64,000 nt of DNA from Erythrophleum ivorense (taxonomy: Eukaryota > Streptophyta > Magnoliopsida > Fabales > Fabaceae). The stretch is from the NCBI GenBank assembly GCA_026724425.1, contig JAIUCV010000103.1, positions 744,001 to 808,000 on the forward strand. The letters are read 5' to 3'. The notes beneath the pieces were generated by a model, which was given only the letters and a program-made list of their open reading frames with translations, was not told the DNA's origin and ran no database searches. The translations under genes were made by a program, and so were the position numbers. Position 1 is the first letter of the stretch; every line of letters starts with the position of its first letter. This document shows positions 37,807 through 49,143 of the stretch, piece by piece.

Positions 37807-38631
37807 TGTTTGTATGTGTATTAAATGTGCATAAACCAACGTTTGAATTTTTACGATCAAATTTAGGTTTCAGGGTTGACCTTTTAAACTCTTTCGAAAA
37901 GAAAAAAATCTGAATAAAATTCAGAGATAATCTCATTCTCCAGACTGTATATATTACACTTAATTCAAGATGCAATAATGCACTGCTTTATAAACTTGTG
38001 GTAAAAACATTTTAGAGGGAGCCCTATTTTAGCTGTTAGTATCTGTTCTGTTCTATATTCTACGATTATTTTAGAAAATTCCCTTTTCAATTACTTGTTA
38101 CATCAAACCACAGATAGTGCTTAGCAACTTTGGTACAGGTCCCACAGTAACTAAGGAAGTTCACCGCATAAAATCCCGAATCCTACCCTGTCAGACTTCA
38201 AATACATTTTAAAACAATGTTCCAGTGTCAAAGATTATAGACGATTTACAGAAAATCCCATATTCGAACATTAGTTATGTCACGTATTTTAAGAAAATAT
38301 AGCTGTGCATACAAACGAATACTCTTATATTACATGCATCCAGGAATCATAGAAAGACCAAATCAGAGCAAAAACAAAATCTGAAATCTAATATATTAAG
38401 AAGAAGCATGCCACGCAAGCGCATAATGTGGTCTCTGTCCTTTTGTTATTGGGAGTCACGTCTCACCATTATTTACAGCTTTCGAGAGGTGTGTGAGCAG
38501 AAAAGTTGCAGGTTTGCATGTGAAACTGATCCGCTGAATCGCTATCAACCAGGGTCTGGAAAATTGGATTCCTCATAACTAAATCGACCGCATGCATGGA
38601 GAGCTCAAGTTTAAAATTCGTGTATGGTTAC

Positions 38632-38652
38632 TATATATATATATATATATAA
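38632..38652. repeat. (AT)n microsatellite
   Basis: About ten AT units, in spacer upstream of the first defensin gene. Confidence 0.8.
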
Positions 38653-38971
38653 TATAAATTTTTAGATTATCTTCAAGTCTCGAAATAATAAAACCATGTA
38701 AAATTCGAACTTTAACCCTTACCCAAATCCTACCGGCCTGCTCCACTAAACCCCAAAACCTCAGATTGCCGCATCTGAAAATCAAAATACACTCACATGT
38801 CTCACTGCACCATGTCAAATTTTCACGTGACCAGATGCCCCATTCCTCAACCTCCTTCTTTATCTCGGCTTCCCACTTCCAATATCAGACGAGCCAACAC
38901 CCACCTTTGCAATGCACAATTGTGTTCCTAAGTAAACTCCATTTCTATTATTCATCTATAGCTAACTGGTG

Positions 38972-39272
38972 ATGGAGAGGAAATCATTTGGGCTCTTCTT
39001 CTTGCTCCTTATTGTCTTAGCTGCTCGTAAGATTCTACACATGTCTCTCTCCCATTGTTTTTGCTTTATATATGTGTGAGTGATGAATGAATTGTGTGGA
39101 TGCAGAAGTAGCGGTGCAGACAGAGGGAAGGATGTGCGAGTCACAGAGCCACAGGTTCAAGGGAGCGTGCTTGGGTGACCACAACTGTGCGCTGGTGTGC
39201 AGGAACGAAGGTTTCTCCGGTGGCCGGTGCCGAGGGTTCCGTCATCGCTGCTTCTGCACTAGGCTTTGCTGA
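38972..39272 (+). CDS. Plant defensin 1 (secreted, eight cysteines)
   Basis: Two exons, 38972-39026 and 39106-39272, give 73 residues. Exon 1 encodes a signal peptide (MERKSFGLFFLLLIVLAA); the phase-1 intron at this place is typical of plant defensins. The mature part begins near residue 24. It has cysteines spaced C-X10-C-X5-C-X3-C-X9-C-X6-C-X1-C-X3-C, the canonical CS-alpha-beta defensin pattern, and the gamma-core GGRCRGFRHRC. Such proteins are secreted and act mainly against fungi. The predicted mature peptide is strongly basic, with no acidic C-terminal prodomain. It is a paralogue of the gene at 48806. No TATA box is obvious immediately upstream. Confidence 0.93.
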
Positions 39273-40742
39273 AACTAAAGCACCTAATAAACCAAGAGAT
39301 CATAGGAATGGGATTAGAGTTCCAAATAAAGAGTAGTTGTCATCTCCGTTCGAGATGTGATGAGAATAAACTGATTATCTCTTGTCTTGGTTTTGTGAGT
39401 GAATTAAGTGGAGCAAGAAGAATCGTCATCTGGTTAGCATTTTAATTTCTTTCTCATTTCGAGCTTTAATGTTAATTCTATTGAGGCTATAGTGGCCACG
39501 TACTTGGCCTTTTTGTTTCCCCCTCATGGATCTGCAGAGTGCTACCTCTTACGCCCTTCATCACATTTTTATTTAGCTTAAAGATAATTGCAAACATTAA
39601 CCCAGAACATTTTAAAATAGCCAAAGTCTTATGAAAGAAAATTCAAGGTTTTATTTCCAGCAAAACAAAATTTGGCTTCGGAAAAGTGTATAAAGTGGCT
39701 TAACTACTAGCACAATTCACAATCATTAACAATACCACGTTATTAATTGATTCATTAATATCACTTTGTAGAGTTATTATTAACATTATGAGAAGATATT
39801 ACTAATTGTATCGGTATATTTAATTTTTTAATATACAAGTAGAATTTACTAAATTTTAATTAGAATTAACTTGGTTTAAATGTGCTTATAATTCCTGTTA
39901 TTTTATAAAAGTTTTAATTTAATTCCTTAATTTAAAATAAATAATATTGCTTTCTCATAATTTAATTTTTTTTCTTTTGTTTCATAATTCATATAAAATT
40001 TAATATCAAATTTAACCATTTATTGACTTAAACGTTATTACCTTATTTACTTAGTTGATATCATTAACTTACATTTAAATATAACCTATAAGTTACGTAT
40101 TATTAAATTTAGTAATAAATTTTAGATAAATTATGAAACAGTAGAAAAAAATTAAATAATTTTTTTTAAAGATAACATTATTTATTTTTAAACTATAAGG
40201 ATTAAGTTAAAAGTTTTACAAAATTAGAGAGATAAAAAATGTAGTTAAGTTAATTAACTTTTATATGTGCTTCCACAGTTACAAAGAGTAGATACTACAT
40301 GTTTATCAAATAAAATATCATTCCCATGGCTATTTTTAATTTTAAGAAAGTTACATATATTTACCTCTCCAATTGCACCAATAAATAAATAAAACCTCCT
40401 CCAATTGACCATTATTACGGCAATACTTTTTTTCAAATGACAATAACCTCATCTATCCACAAATTTCAAACGACATCAATGTAATGCCAAAAAAAAACAT
40501 AAAATGTCCTGATAACTGTATGACAAGAGGGGATTTTACAGTAAAGCTATTTATAACCGAATCGAACATCTAGTATGCTGAATACCCTACTTGATTAAAA
40601 TATCAGGCTTATTTTTATGCCTGTAAACCAACTCAGCCCGAATAAATCTGATTTTATGTTAGATTATGGAAAGTTAGGGTCGCCCGATTTTTTTTTTAAT
40701 GAATTAATACTTGTAATGCAAAAATATCTTTTTGCAGACTTA
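39273..40742. other. Spacer downstream of defensin 1
   Basis: The 3'UTR probably ends before 39480. The rest is AT-rich and has no gene-like frame. Confidence 0.45.
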
Positions 40743-41684
40743 TAAACATATATTTCAAAATAATGGGCTTTTAGAACATTCATGTTTTTATCAATAATAC
40801 AAAAATAGTTTGATATTATTAAGCAAAATATAAACTATACTAATATAATTAGTCATAGGTAAACATGTGTATTTTTATTATTCAACAAAAGAAATGTTAG
40901 TAAGCATGCACATCAATTATGAAAATAATTAAGAAGTAGTGAAGGTTTAAGTATGTAATGAAAGCTCCAGTATGCAGAAAGAATCAGATGAAATAAAAAT
41001 AATATATATATATATATATATAAAAGATAATAAAATATTGATAACTAAAAAAAATAACTACTAGGACGGATTGAGTAGAATATGTTTTCACCCGTAACCC
41101 GACCATGTTCAATATAGTTGTGTTTAAAGTTTTACCCATTTACATTTTTAGCCCGACTCGATCTAACCCAATTAGGTCGGGTTAGGGTGGGTCCCTGAGA
41201 TTTAATGGGTCGATAAACATATACTTCAAAATAATGGGCTTTTAGAACCTTCATGTTTTTATCAATAATACAAAAATAGTTTGATATTATTAAGTAAAAT
41301 ATAAACTATACTAATATAATTAGTCATAGGTAAACATGTGTATTTTCATTATTCAACAAAAGAAATGTTAGTAAGCATGCACATCAATTATGAAAATAAT
41401 TAAGAAGTAGTGAAGGTTTAAGTATGTAATGAAAGCTACAGTATGCAGAAAGAATAAGATGAAATAAAAATAATATATATATATATATATATAAGATAAT
41501 AAAATATTGATAACTAAAAAAAATAATTACTAGGACGGATTGAGTAGAATATGTTTTCACCCGTAACCTGACCAGGTTCAATATAGTTGTGTTTAAAGGT
41601 TTACCCATTTACATTTTTGGCCCGACCCGATCTAACCCAATTAGGTCGGGTTAGGGTGGGTCCCTGAGATTTAATGGGTCGATA
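40743..41684. repeat. Two-copy tandem duplication, 471-bp unit
   Basis: Copy 1 (40743-41213) and copy 2 (41214-41684) match over their whole length with about a dozen substitutions and one small (AT)n length change. Both contain an (AT)n run and the block 'caattaggtcgggttagggt'. The short word 'ataaaca' is present at the outer left edge, the junction and the outer right edge, so unequal recombination at that word could have made the second copy. It is non-coding. Confidence 0.9.
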
Positions 41685-43131
41685 AACACCCATGTTTCAT
41701 AGGTTTTGAATTGGGAAGGAGTTCGAGTGTATCATTAATAGACTTTATAGTACTGTACCCAAAAAAAAAATTCTACAGTGGTCGATGTAATTTTTTACTT
41801 TCTCATAAGACTGGGTCTTTTGGGTTTTTTTTTTAATTTCACTAAAGATTGTTTGCCAATTTTACTTGTAAGTTTCAGGCCATGACAATCAAACCAAATA
41901 TAAAAAAGAAACAATTAGCTAGCAGACCTAGCCCCCCCTCTCTCTCTCTTAAAACTTTAATTTACGGATGATCATTGAGATGGGAGCTTTTTCTTTGGGC
42001 CTTCGTCATATGGATTCCTAGATTATTTTTCAGAAAAGCAACATCATAATAAATTGGTTATTAAATTAAAAGAAAGAAAATTATTTAACAACTTAATAAT
42101 TTTATGAATAAATTATTTGTTTCCTTAAAAAATGTCTATAATTACACATCTCTCTCATTTATTATGAAAAAATATATAATTCTTTTAAATTAAAAGAAGC
42201 ACAAAATACTTTGGAGGATTAATATTTTTTTTTACTGAAATATAACTTATTATTTAAATGTATTTCTTAAACTTTTATAATGTTGTTTATTTTGTCTTTA
42301 GTGTTATAAAATTAATTTATTTTAAATTTATAAAATTAACTATTTTATATTATTTAAATATACATTTAATATTTATTATATAAATATTAAATATGTTAAA
42401 ATATTTTGATTAAAATAAATGTAATTTTTAATTATTTTTTATTATAAAAGAAGCCAGAATAATACATTTTTAAATATTTAAGATAAAAAAATAGAGCTAT
42501 AGAATCAAACACTTGTAAGAAAAAAGAGATTATATTAGAAAAATTATATTTAATGATCCAAAATTTATAAAATTTATAATAAAATGTCTTAAAATTTGAA
42601 ATTATTCATAAAGACCAAAATTATTATCACTTATTACTAAATTTAAAAAAGTTATTATCAAATTTCAAGAAAATTACCATCAAAATTACTCTAATAGTAA
42701 CTTTTCAGTTTTGTTCCTTAAGAAGAATTTTAATTTTTTAAATATTTTATTGCAAATTTTGCAAAATTTGGATATATAATTTTTCCTTTATGATTTACCT
42801 TAATTAACTATAGAGATCATCACTGTCACTTGCGCCATTAAATTAAAAAAAAAATCACTGCCATATACAATCCTTCAAGACAAGGATTTGTTGTCCGAAG
42901 ACTGAAGGGAGGCATGCCAAAGTGTTTTTCTTCTAGTTTCTTTTAATTCTTAAATTAAATCACAGATCCTTTTTAATATGAAAGGATTCATGAGGTGATG
43001 AATTATATGTTCTTTTTTTAAAAAAATTAAAACCTCATCCTCTATTGCACTACACCTCACTTCAAGCACACTATAAAAAGATCTTACTTTGGAAGATCTC
43101 ATTCCTAAAACCACCCTCCCCTTCTGTCATA
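41685..43131. other. AT-rich spacer left of the hAT element
   Basis: Long AT-rich runs and short homopolymers only. No open frame, inverted repeat or RNA gene that I can support. Confidence 0.4.
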
Positions 43132-43139
43132 GTTGAGAC

Positions 43140-46100
43140 CAAGGATTTAAAAACTTCACCAGTCATTGAACCGGTCTACGCATTAGTTCACGGTTCAGTG
43201 GTTGGACCGTGGTCCAACCGGTGATAATTTTATATATAAAAAAAATCTTATATAATAAATAATATCATATAATATTCAAGAGATATAATACTAAAATCTA
43301 AACAAACCAAACATTTAAATCCAAACAAGTCAATATTCAATATAACATCCACAATCATAAGACAAATGACAAAGTGATCAATGGACAAGCAATCATTCTC
43401 AGTCATAACATTCATTGATATCAAATCCATCATGTGCTAATGTATTAGCATCCATACTAGGACCACTATCATCATCGAGTCCAACTTCTAAATCATTAAG
43501 CGATTCCATAATTGGTTCATTTGCAATGTCCACTTCTTCATTTCCAACTATCGCGATTGCATTTTCTTCATAGATAAAATTCTCATTCTCTATCTCTTCA
43601 CTACTAAACTCAAGAGGTGCTTCTTCTCAACAATCCAAAATTCAGCTTTATCAATGGATTCATAATCAATAGGATCATAACTTCTCTTCTTATTTTGCAA
43701 CTTAATATAAAGCATTAAAATATCAAATAGAGATTCAATAATGCAAATATGAATAAATAAAAATTATATTTTAAGTATATTTACGTACCTATTCCTCAAT
43801 CGTAAGTTATAAGTGACAAAGACATGATCACTTAATCTTTGATATTCTAGTTTATTTCTCTTTTTTGTATGAATGCGCTCAAACAAACTCCAATTTCGCT
43901 CACATCCCGAAGAAGAAGTCGTTTGGCTAAGAAGACGTATTGCCATCCTTTGTAAAATTAGAGTACTAGCCCCAAACAAGTGCTACCAATTATCTACATA
44001 AAGATTAAAGTACATTATATGATTAACCATAGGTAAAGTATTAAAAATTTTAAAAAATAAAGTAACAACTATCAAAGTATAAATTGGTAGTTATCAGGTT
44101 GTGTTGTCTTTGACACATTGAAAGTATAGGATCAACTAAAAGATCCTTGGCGAGTACGATAAGTTTGCATCTCTTAAACTGCTTGGCTTATGTTAGAACA
44201 ATATTTTTGTATCTTAAACAAATCAAGCACTGATTGCATAATGCGGTTCTTCATACAAAATTTTTCACTTTCATCCAAAAAGAAAGTAGGATTCAAATAG
44301 TAAACTGCTGCATGAAGATTACGCTTCAGGTGCTTATCCCATCGAGTCTTAATAATGTCAGTGTAAGGCTTGTATAAGTTCTTTCTATTTTTAAATAGTT
44401 TCTTTATTCCATTCTTTGCCCTTCGCATGCCTTGATAAACATAGCCCAAAGAAGATTTTTCATCCGCATCTACAATTTTTAGCAATCGAATAAAGGGAGC
44501 CACAACTTTTATGATGACTAAACAATCATTCCAAAACCTACTATCTAGTATGATAGCACTAACAATTTTTCCTGCTGTAGTATTTGCTAACTTATAATTG
44601 TTGAAGTGCTTTAGTCTTTGCTAACTTTTAATTGTTGAAGTGCTTATCCACAATCAAAGCTTGCAAATCATGCTTATGATTATAAATACTTTTCAATGTA
44701 ATAAAAGTAGTAGCGAACCGAGTTACTCCTGGACGTACAATTTCTCTCCAACCTTTCCTTCTCCTTAGCCAAGATAAAATATACATATGATTGTACACAA
44801 CGATTGTTATCTTTGCAGCCTTTGATGCAAGGTCTGCCACATTAGTCATATTAGCAATATCCTTCAAAAGGAGATTCAAACAGTGAGCAGCACATGGTGA
44901 CCAAAAGATGTGCTCATACTTTTCATGTATCAACTTGCCCGCTGTTATATAATTAGCTATATTATCGATCACCACATGAACAACATTATCAGGCTTAACC
45001 CACTCAATGACTTCACAAAACATATGAAACAATGTTTTGGCATCTTACACCATATCTAAGGCATCAACAGATTTCACAAAAATTATACCTTGCAGAGAAT
45101 AAACTAAAAAATTTATCAAGGTTCTTTGCCTTTGATCTGTCCAACTATCAGCCATGATTGTACATCCAATATCTTTTCAACTAGTCTGATAACTTTCAAC
45201 AAGTAGCTGACACTCTTTCTTGCAATCTTCCAACAAATTAACTCTTAATTCATAATAAGATTGGACTTTAAACCCAAACCCTATTGCCATCATTGCATCC
45301 ACAGCAGGTTGACAGTATGGAGATTGAATTGCATTAAATGGAATGCAAACATTATAAAACTATTTAGCTATTGCCATCTTAACTTTGTGCGTTGCTTCTT
45401 TATTGAATAGTACATTTTTCAAATTTAGTTGGGAACCAGGAGTTGTTCTTGGAGCAAAATAACTTCCCATTATTGCATTACTTTTTCTTTTGGCTGGAGC
45501 AAGTGGTTGCTTCTTAAGTGGTTGAACCTCTTGAGCTTCTTCTTCTCCACATTCAATTTCATTACCATATGCTTCATTGACCTCCTCATTCTTGTTCTTT
45601 TGTTGCACTTGCTTCAATAACTCTTGCATTCTATGACGAATATCATAAGGAACTTTTCTATAAGAGCTTACTTGACTTGGAACTCCAGCAAGATGTTGCT
45701 TCATCCTATTTATGCCTCCCCTTTTATATATTGAAAAACAATGCAGGCAAGTGTACTCAGTAGTTTTTACCTATTTCTTAAAAGAAAAATGCTCCCATAC
45801 TGGATCAGTCTTCCCATGATTTGATACAAAAGATGCTGCTATAAATTATTTATTTGATGATGGTGCATCACTACTACCAACATTATTATTAGTGTTGAGA
45901 GTATAACCATCTGGAGCATCCATACCTTTTAACATGCAGCACAAAAGAGCACACATTATTCTAAAACCATAATATTGAAATCATGTACAAAAAGTTGATT
46001 GTAGCAATAGAACATTATGTTTGTTAACATACACCTAATTATCTAACCATTCTTTAGAATATTATCTTTTGTCTTTAGAATAATCTTTTGTCTTTGTTAG

Positions 46101-47740
46101 AATTAGAGTAAAATTTTCACTAACTACTTACATAAAAGAGAAATGAAAAAACTAACTATTCACGTTAAGTGAGATTTGAAAAATTTTTTGGTCTTAAGCC
46201 AATACCATTCATGTAATACAGATAGTAAAACAAGGAAGTAAAGTAGCTGCATGCAAAGATGGTTTCATGAAATTAGAGAAAAAGGAATTAGAGAACGATG
46301 GCCAAATTTGATTTTGTTCCCATGTTTTCAAAATGAAATTAGGCAAAGTGGTACTTCTTCATTCTTTCTTAGTTCTCAACTTTGAGGTATGGAACTAGTA
46401 AAATCCTATTGAAACTACTAGTTGAGGCGCTAGAAAAATTGGGTCATTTTCAAATAATTTAAGTCCCACTGCCTCCTACTATAGACTTTACAATTGAAAC
46501 GTTTATTCTTAAAGAATTCACAGTAGCGTATAAATTAAAATAGCTTTATAATATAATATAATTATTGTCTTTGCAAACAGAGAGATGCAAACATTGATTG
46601 ATATTAAAAGTTCCCCAGTAACCACTTTTACAATTCATTAAAAGTTTGGATTATTAAACCATATGAACTCAACAATAATCTTTTGTCTATTTACAAATTC
46701 ATTGCTTATGGCCTCTTTTTCGTTTACTAATATTGCACAAATTTCATTCAATGTTATAAGGAGACGTGGCCAACCTTGTTATGTTACATTACAATCATAC
46801 ATAGGAATGTTGGTCTTTGAGGCATTTCTTTGAACACATGGTGTGCAATTTCAGCTCATAAAGATGTTATGCTTCTACTAATGTCTAGCAGCATCCAGCA
46901 GACAACTAGAATCAATACCAGACCAGCAACCAATCAATTTAGAGTTTTGATTATTGTTTACCTCAATTCTAGGCGCTTCTATTCTCCTTTGAGCAAGATG
47001 ATTCAAGGACTTCGAAGCTTCTTCCTCTGGTTGGTTCAGGCTTTAGTTTCGGCTTCTTAAATCACAGGACCTTCGCTTTTATTGATGGGTTCCCAATGGT
47101 AGAGGAGCTCTCACTTTCATTGCTGGGTTTCCGTTCTTGGTTTCGCAGAGCAAAGGAGCTTCGTATACTGATTGGTTCAAGCTCTCGATCTCAGCTTCAT
47201 CCTTCTGATCGTTCTTCGCTGCTCACTCTTTTCTTTAGTTCACGCTCTTGATCTCAGACACAGCTTCATCCTCTTGTTCTTGGTCTCACTTTTGTCGTAG
47301 AGGAGCTTCGTGTGTACTCACTAGTTCAAGACTTCAAGCTCTCGATCTCAGCCATGGCTTCATCCTCCTCCTGATTTCTCTTTGCTACTCACTTTTTTCT
47401 TCACTTCATGACTTCTTCGCCGGGGATTTGCTGGTGAGATTTAAGGCTCAAATGGGGACGAGTTGCAGGGGAAGACCTCGTGGTCCTACTCCTGCGTGTG
47501 CGTGCGTTACTACTTGCTCCCGAATCTAATCTCACTTTCAGATAGACTCAACGTTTTTGTTTTAGTTTAATAAGAACCGGGAATCGTGGGCAAACCGATT
47601 TTTACCAGTTTCACCAGTTTTTTATTGGTTTTATCGATTTTCTCACAAGTCGATTTTCTTTGCTATGGGGACCGGCCAACCCACCAGTTCACCAGTTCAC
47701 TAGTCGAACCGGCTGGTTCGGTCCGATTTTTAAATCCTTG
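43140..47740 (-). mobile_element. hAT-superfamily DNA transposon (4.6 kb), inactivated
   Basis: The ends are inverted repeats beginning CAAGGATTTAAAAA at 43140 and, on the other strand, at 47740. They continue into GGTT/ACCGG-rich subterminal sequence on both sides. They are flanked by 8-bp near-identical target duplications, GTTGAGAC (43132-43139) and GTTTAGAC (47741-47748); 8 bp is the hAT length. The interior encodes a BED/DUF659/hAT-dimerisation transposase on the minus strand, broken by stops. 45924-47560 is the leader/promoter side, with no frame of its own. Confidence 0.88.
43403..45923 (-). pseudogene. hAT transposase, decayed
   Basis: Read from a start codon at 45923 (MDAPDGYTLNTNNN). 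A BED-type zinc finger follows (WEHFSFKK, YTCLHCF, GGINRMKQHLAG near 45700-45800). A DUF659-like region comes next (GCTIMADSWTDQRQRTLINF near 45150). Then come a middle region with CAAHCLNLLLKDIAN near 44880 and the C-terminal hAT dimerisation region (SQTTSSSGCERNWSLFERIH near 43900). An acidic tail ends at a stop near 43403. In-frame stops occur in the N-terminal part, before the zinc finger, at KW>K* near 45362, at TSW>TS* near 45180 and elsewhere. A 34-bp tandem duplication at 44584-44651 breaks the frame. It cannot make a full transposase. Confidence 0.85.
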
Positions 47741-47748
47741 GTTTAGAC

Positions 47749-48700
47749 AAATCAATAAGCCAAGGGCTGTCGTCACTGTTCCAAAACTCTCCTCACATTT
47801 TCCTATTCTTGTGATCTGTTGCCTTAACCTTACTATAATGATACCCTTAGGTCTCGTTTGGTACAAGGGACTAATTTTTTATAGAATGAAAATAAGAATG
47901 GAAAAGAATTTTGTACCTCATAGTTATGTTTGATATAATGGAAGAAAAAAATGAATATTTTTATTTTTTTTATATTTGAAATAGAATGAAAGAAAGATTG
48001 AAAGACCAAAGTATCCTTAATTATTTTTTATTGCTAAAAATTATAAAATATAATAAAATAATTATTTTAAATTATCAATAAAAATAAAAAAATAAGAAAA
48101 ATAATTATTTTTTATTTTTGATAATAATAAAATAATAATATTTTAATTTTAAAAAATTAATTTTAATTATCTCTACCACCAGAAATTCAAACACATAAGA
48201 GTAAGATTGTCCAAAAATTTACTTTTTAGGTAGATTACTTTCTATCAAAGATGTGAAGTTTTGTGCTTTTCTATGTTTAAAGATTTTAACTTTTCTAAAA
48301 AAAAAATTATCCTGCATACTAAACATATTTTCTTTGCTCTCTTATTCCTTTCTTATTTCTTATTTCATGAATGTCCTTCCCCATCTACCAAAAGGCTTAG
48401 GTGCTTATAAAAAAATGTGAATCGAAAATAGTGTACTTAAGTTTTCTATTAGCCGTTAGCTCAGGAGCGGGATACGCATGTGCTCTTCCCAATGAATAAT
48501 ACATAATTTGTTAGTGCACCATTTTGAAATTACCGACCATTAATTTGGTAATTATATACTTTACCAGGTTTCCAGGCGGGTGTCGCTTCTTGCACGTGAA
48601 CAGATTCATTTTGTCTCCGACTCGAAAAAAAGTCATCACCGACCTTACTGCAAATTGCAATATTCTTAACTTGAAAGCTCTAGATGTTACAATTAACTAT
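47749..48700. other. Spacer between hAT element and defensin 2
   Basis: AT-rich sequence. A possible MITE spans about 47851-48324: its left end 'tcgtttggtacaag' roughly pairs with the complement of 'tgcatactaaacat' at the right. This pairing is weak (about 9 of 14). Promoter elements of defensin 2 lie at the right end. Confidence 0.3.
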
Positions 48701-48715
48701 ACACCCTCTCCTTCG

Positions 48716-48727
48716 CTATATATAAAT
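48716..48727 (+). promoter_or_regulatory. TATA box of defensin 2
   Basis: 'ctatatataaat' lies about 80-90 bases before the start codon, a normal distance for a short plant leader. Confidence 0.6.
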
Positions 48728-48805
48728 ATTGGAGATTATATTACGAACTTACCAAGAGTACTCTTCATTTCTCAGGGTTTATTGAAGATTGAAGGTGTCG
48801 TAGTA

Positions 48806-49143
48806 ATGGACAAGGCACGATTCGGGCTTTTCTTCTTGCTGCTTATTCTCCTTGCTTCTCGTAAGCCTCTTCTGTTTCCATTATAAATTTATAACTCTCG
48901 GATTACATATAGATATTTTCAGGAATAGATTGGAAATGTATGGAATTGGTTTAATTTGTGTTTGGGTTATAACTTGTTGCAGAGGAGATGGTGGTGGCAA
49001 GACACTGTGAGTCAAAGAGCCATCGGTTCAAAGGGATGTGTACTAGCGACCACAACTGCGCTTCGGTTTGCCTTGTCGAAGGTTTCACCGGTGGCAAATG
49101 CCACGGTCTCCGTCACCGTTGCTTTTGCACCAAGGTTTGTTGA
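48806..49143 (+). CDS. Plant defensin 2 (secreted, eight cysteines)
   Basis: Two exons, 48806-48860 and 48983-49143, give 71 residues. Exon 1 is 55 nt, the same length and phase as in defensin 1, and encodes a signal peptide (MDKARFGLFFLLLILLAS). The mature part carries the same cysteine spacing (X10, X5, X3, X9, X6, X1, X3) and the gamma-core GGKCHGLRHRC. The shared block SHRFKG and intron position show that the two genes are duplicates. They are now separated by 9.5 kb that includes the hAT element and the 471-bp duplication. Functionally it should be a secreted antimicrobial peptide. No lesions seen. Confidence 0.93.

Larger units (their letters stand above)
34018..38600. other. AT-rich spacer with simple repeats and one MITE
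   Basis: The patellin 3'UTR probably ends before 34350. Beyond it there is only AT-rich sequence, a GAA/GGA microsatellite (35769-35803) and the MITE at 37592-37806. The 100-codon open frame at 35205-35507 shows no domain and biased composition, so I do not call it. Confidence 0.45.

Noticed and set aside
47248..47529. 93-codon plus-strand frame inside the hAT element
   Set aside because: Lies in the leader/subterminal region of the transposon, Ser/Cys/Leu-rich, with no motif; the transposase is on the other strand.
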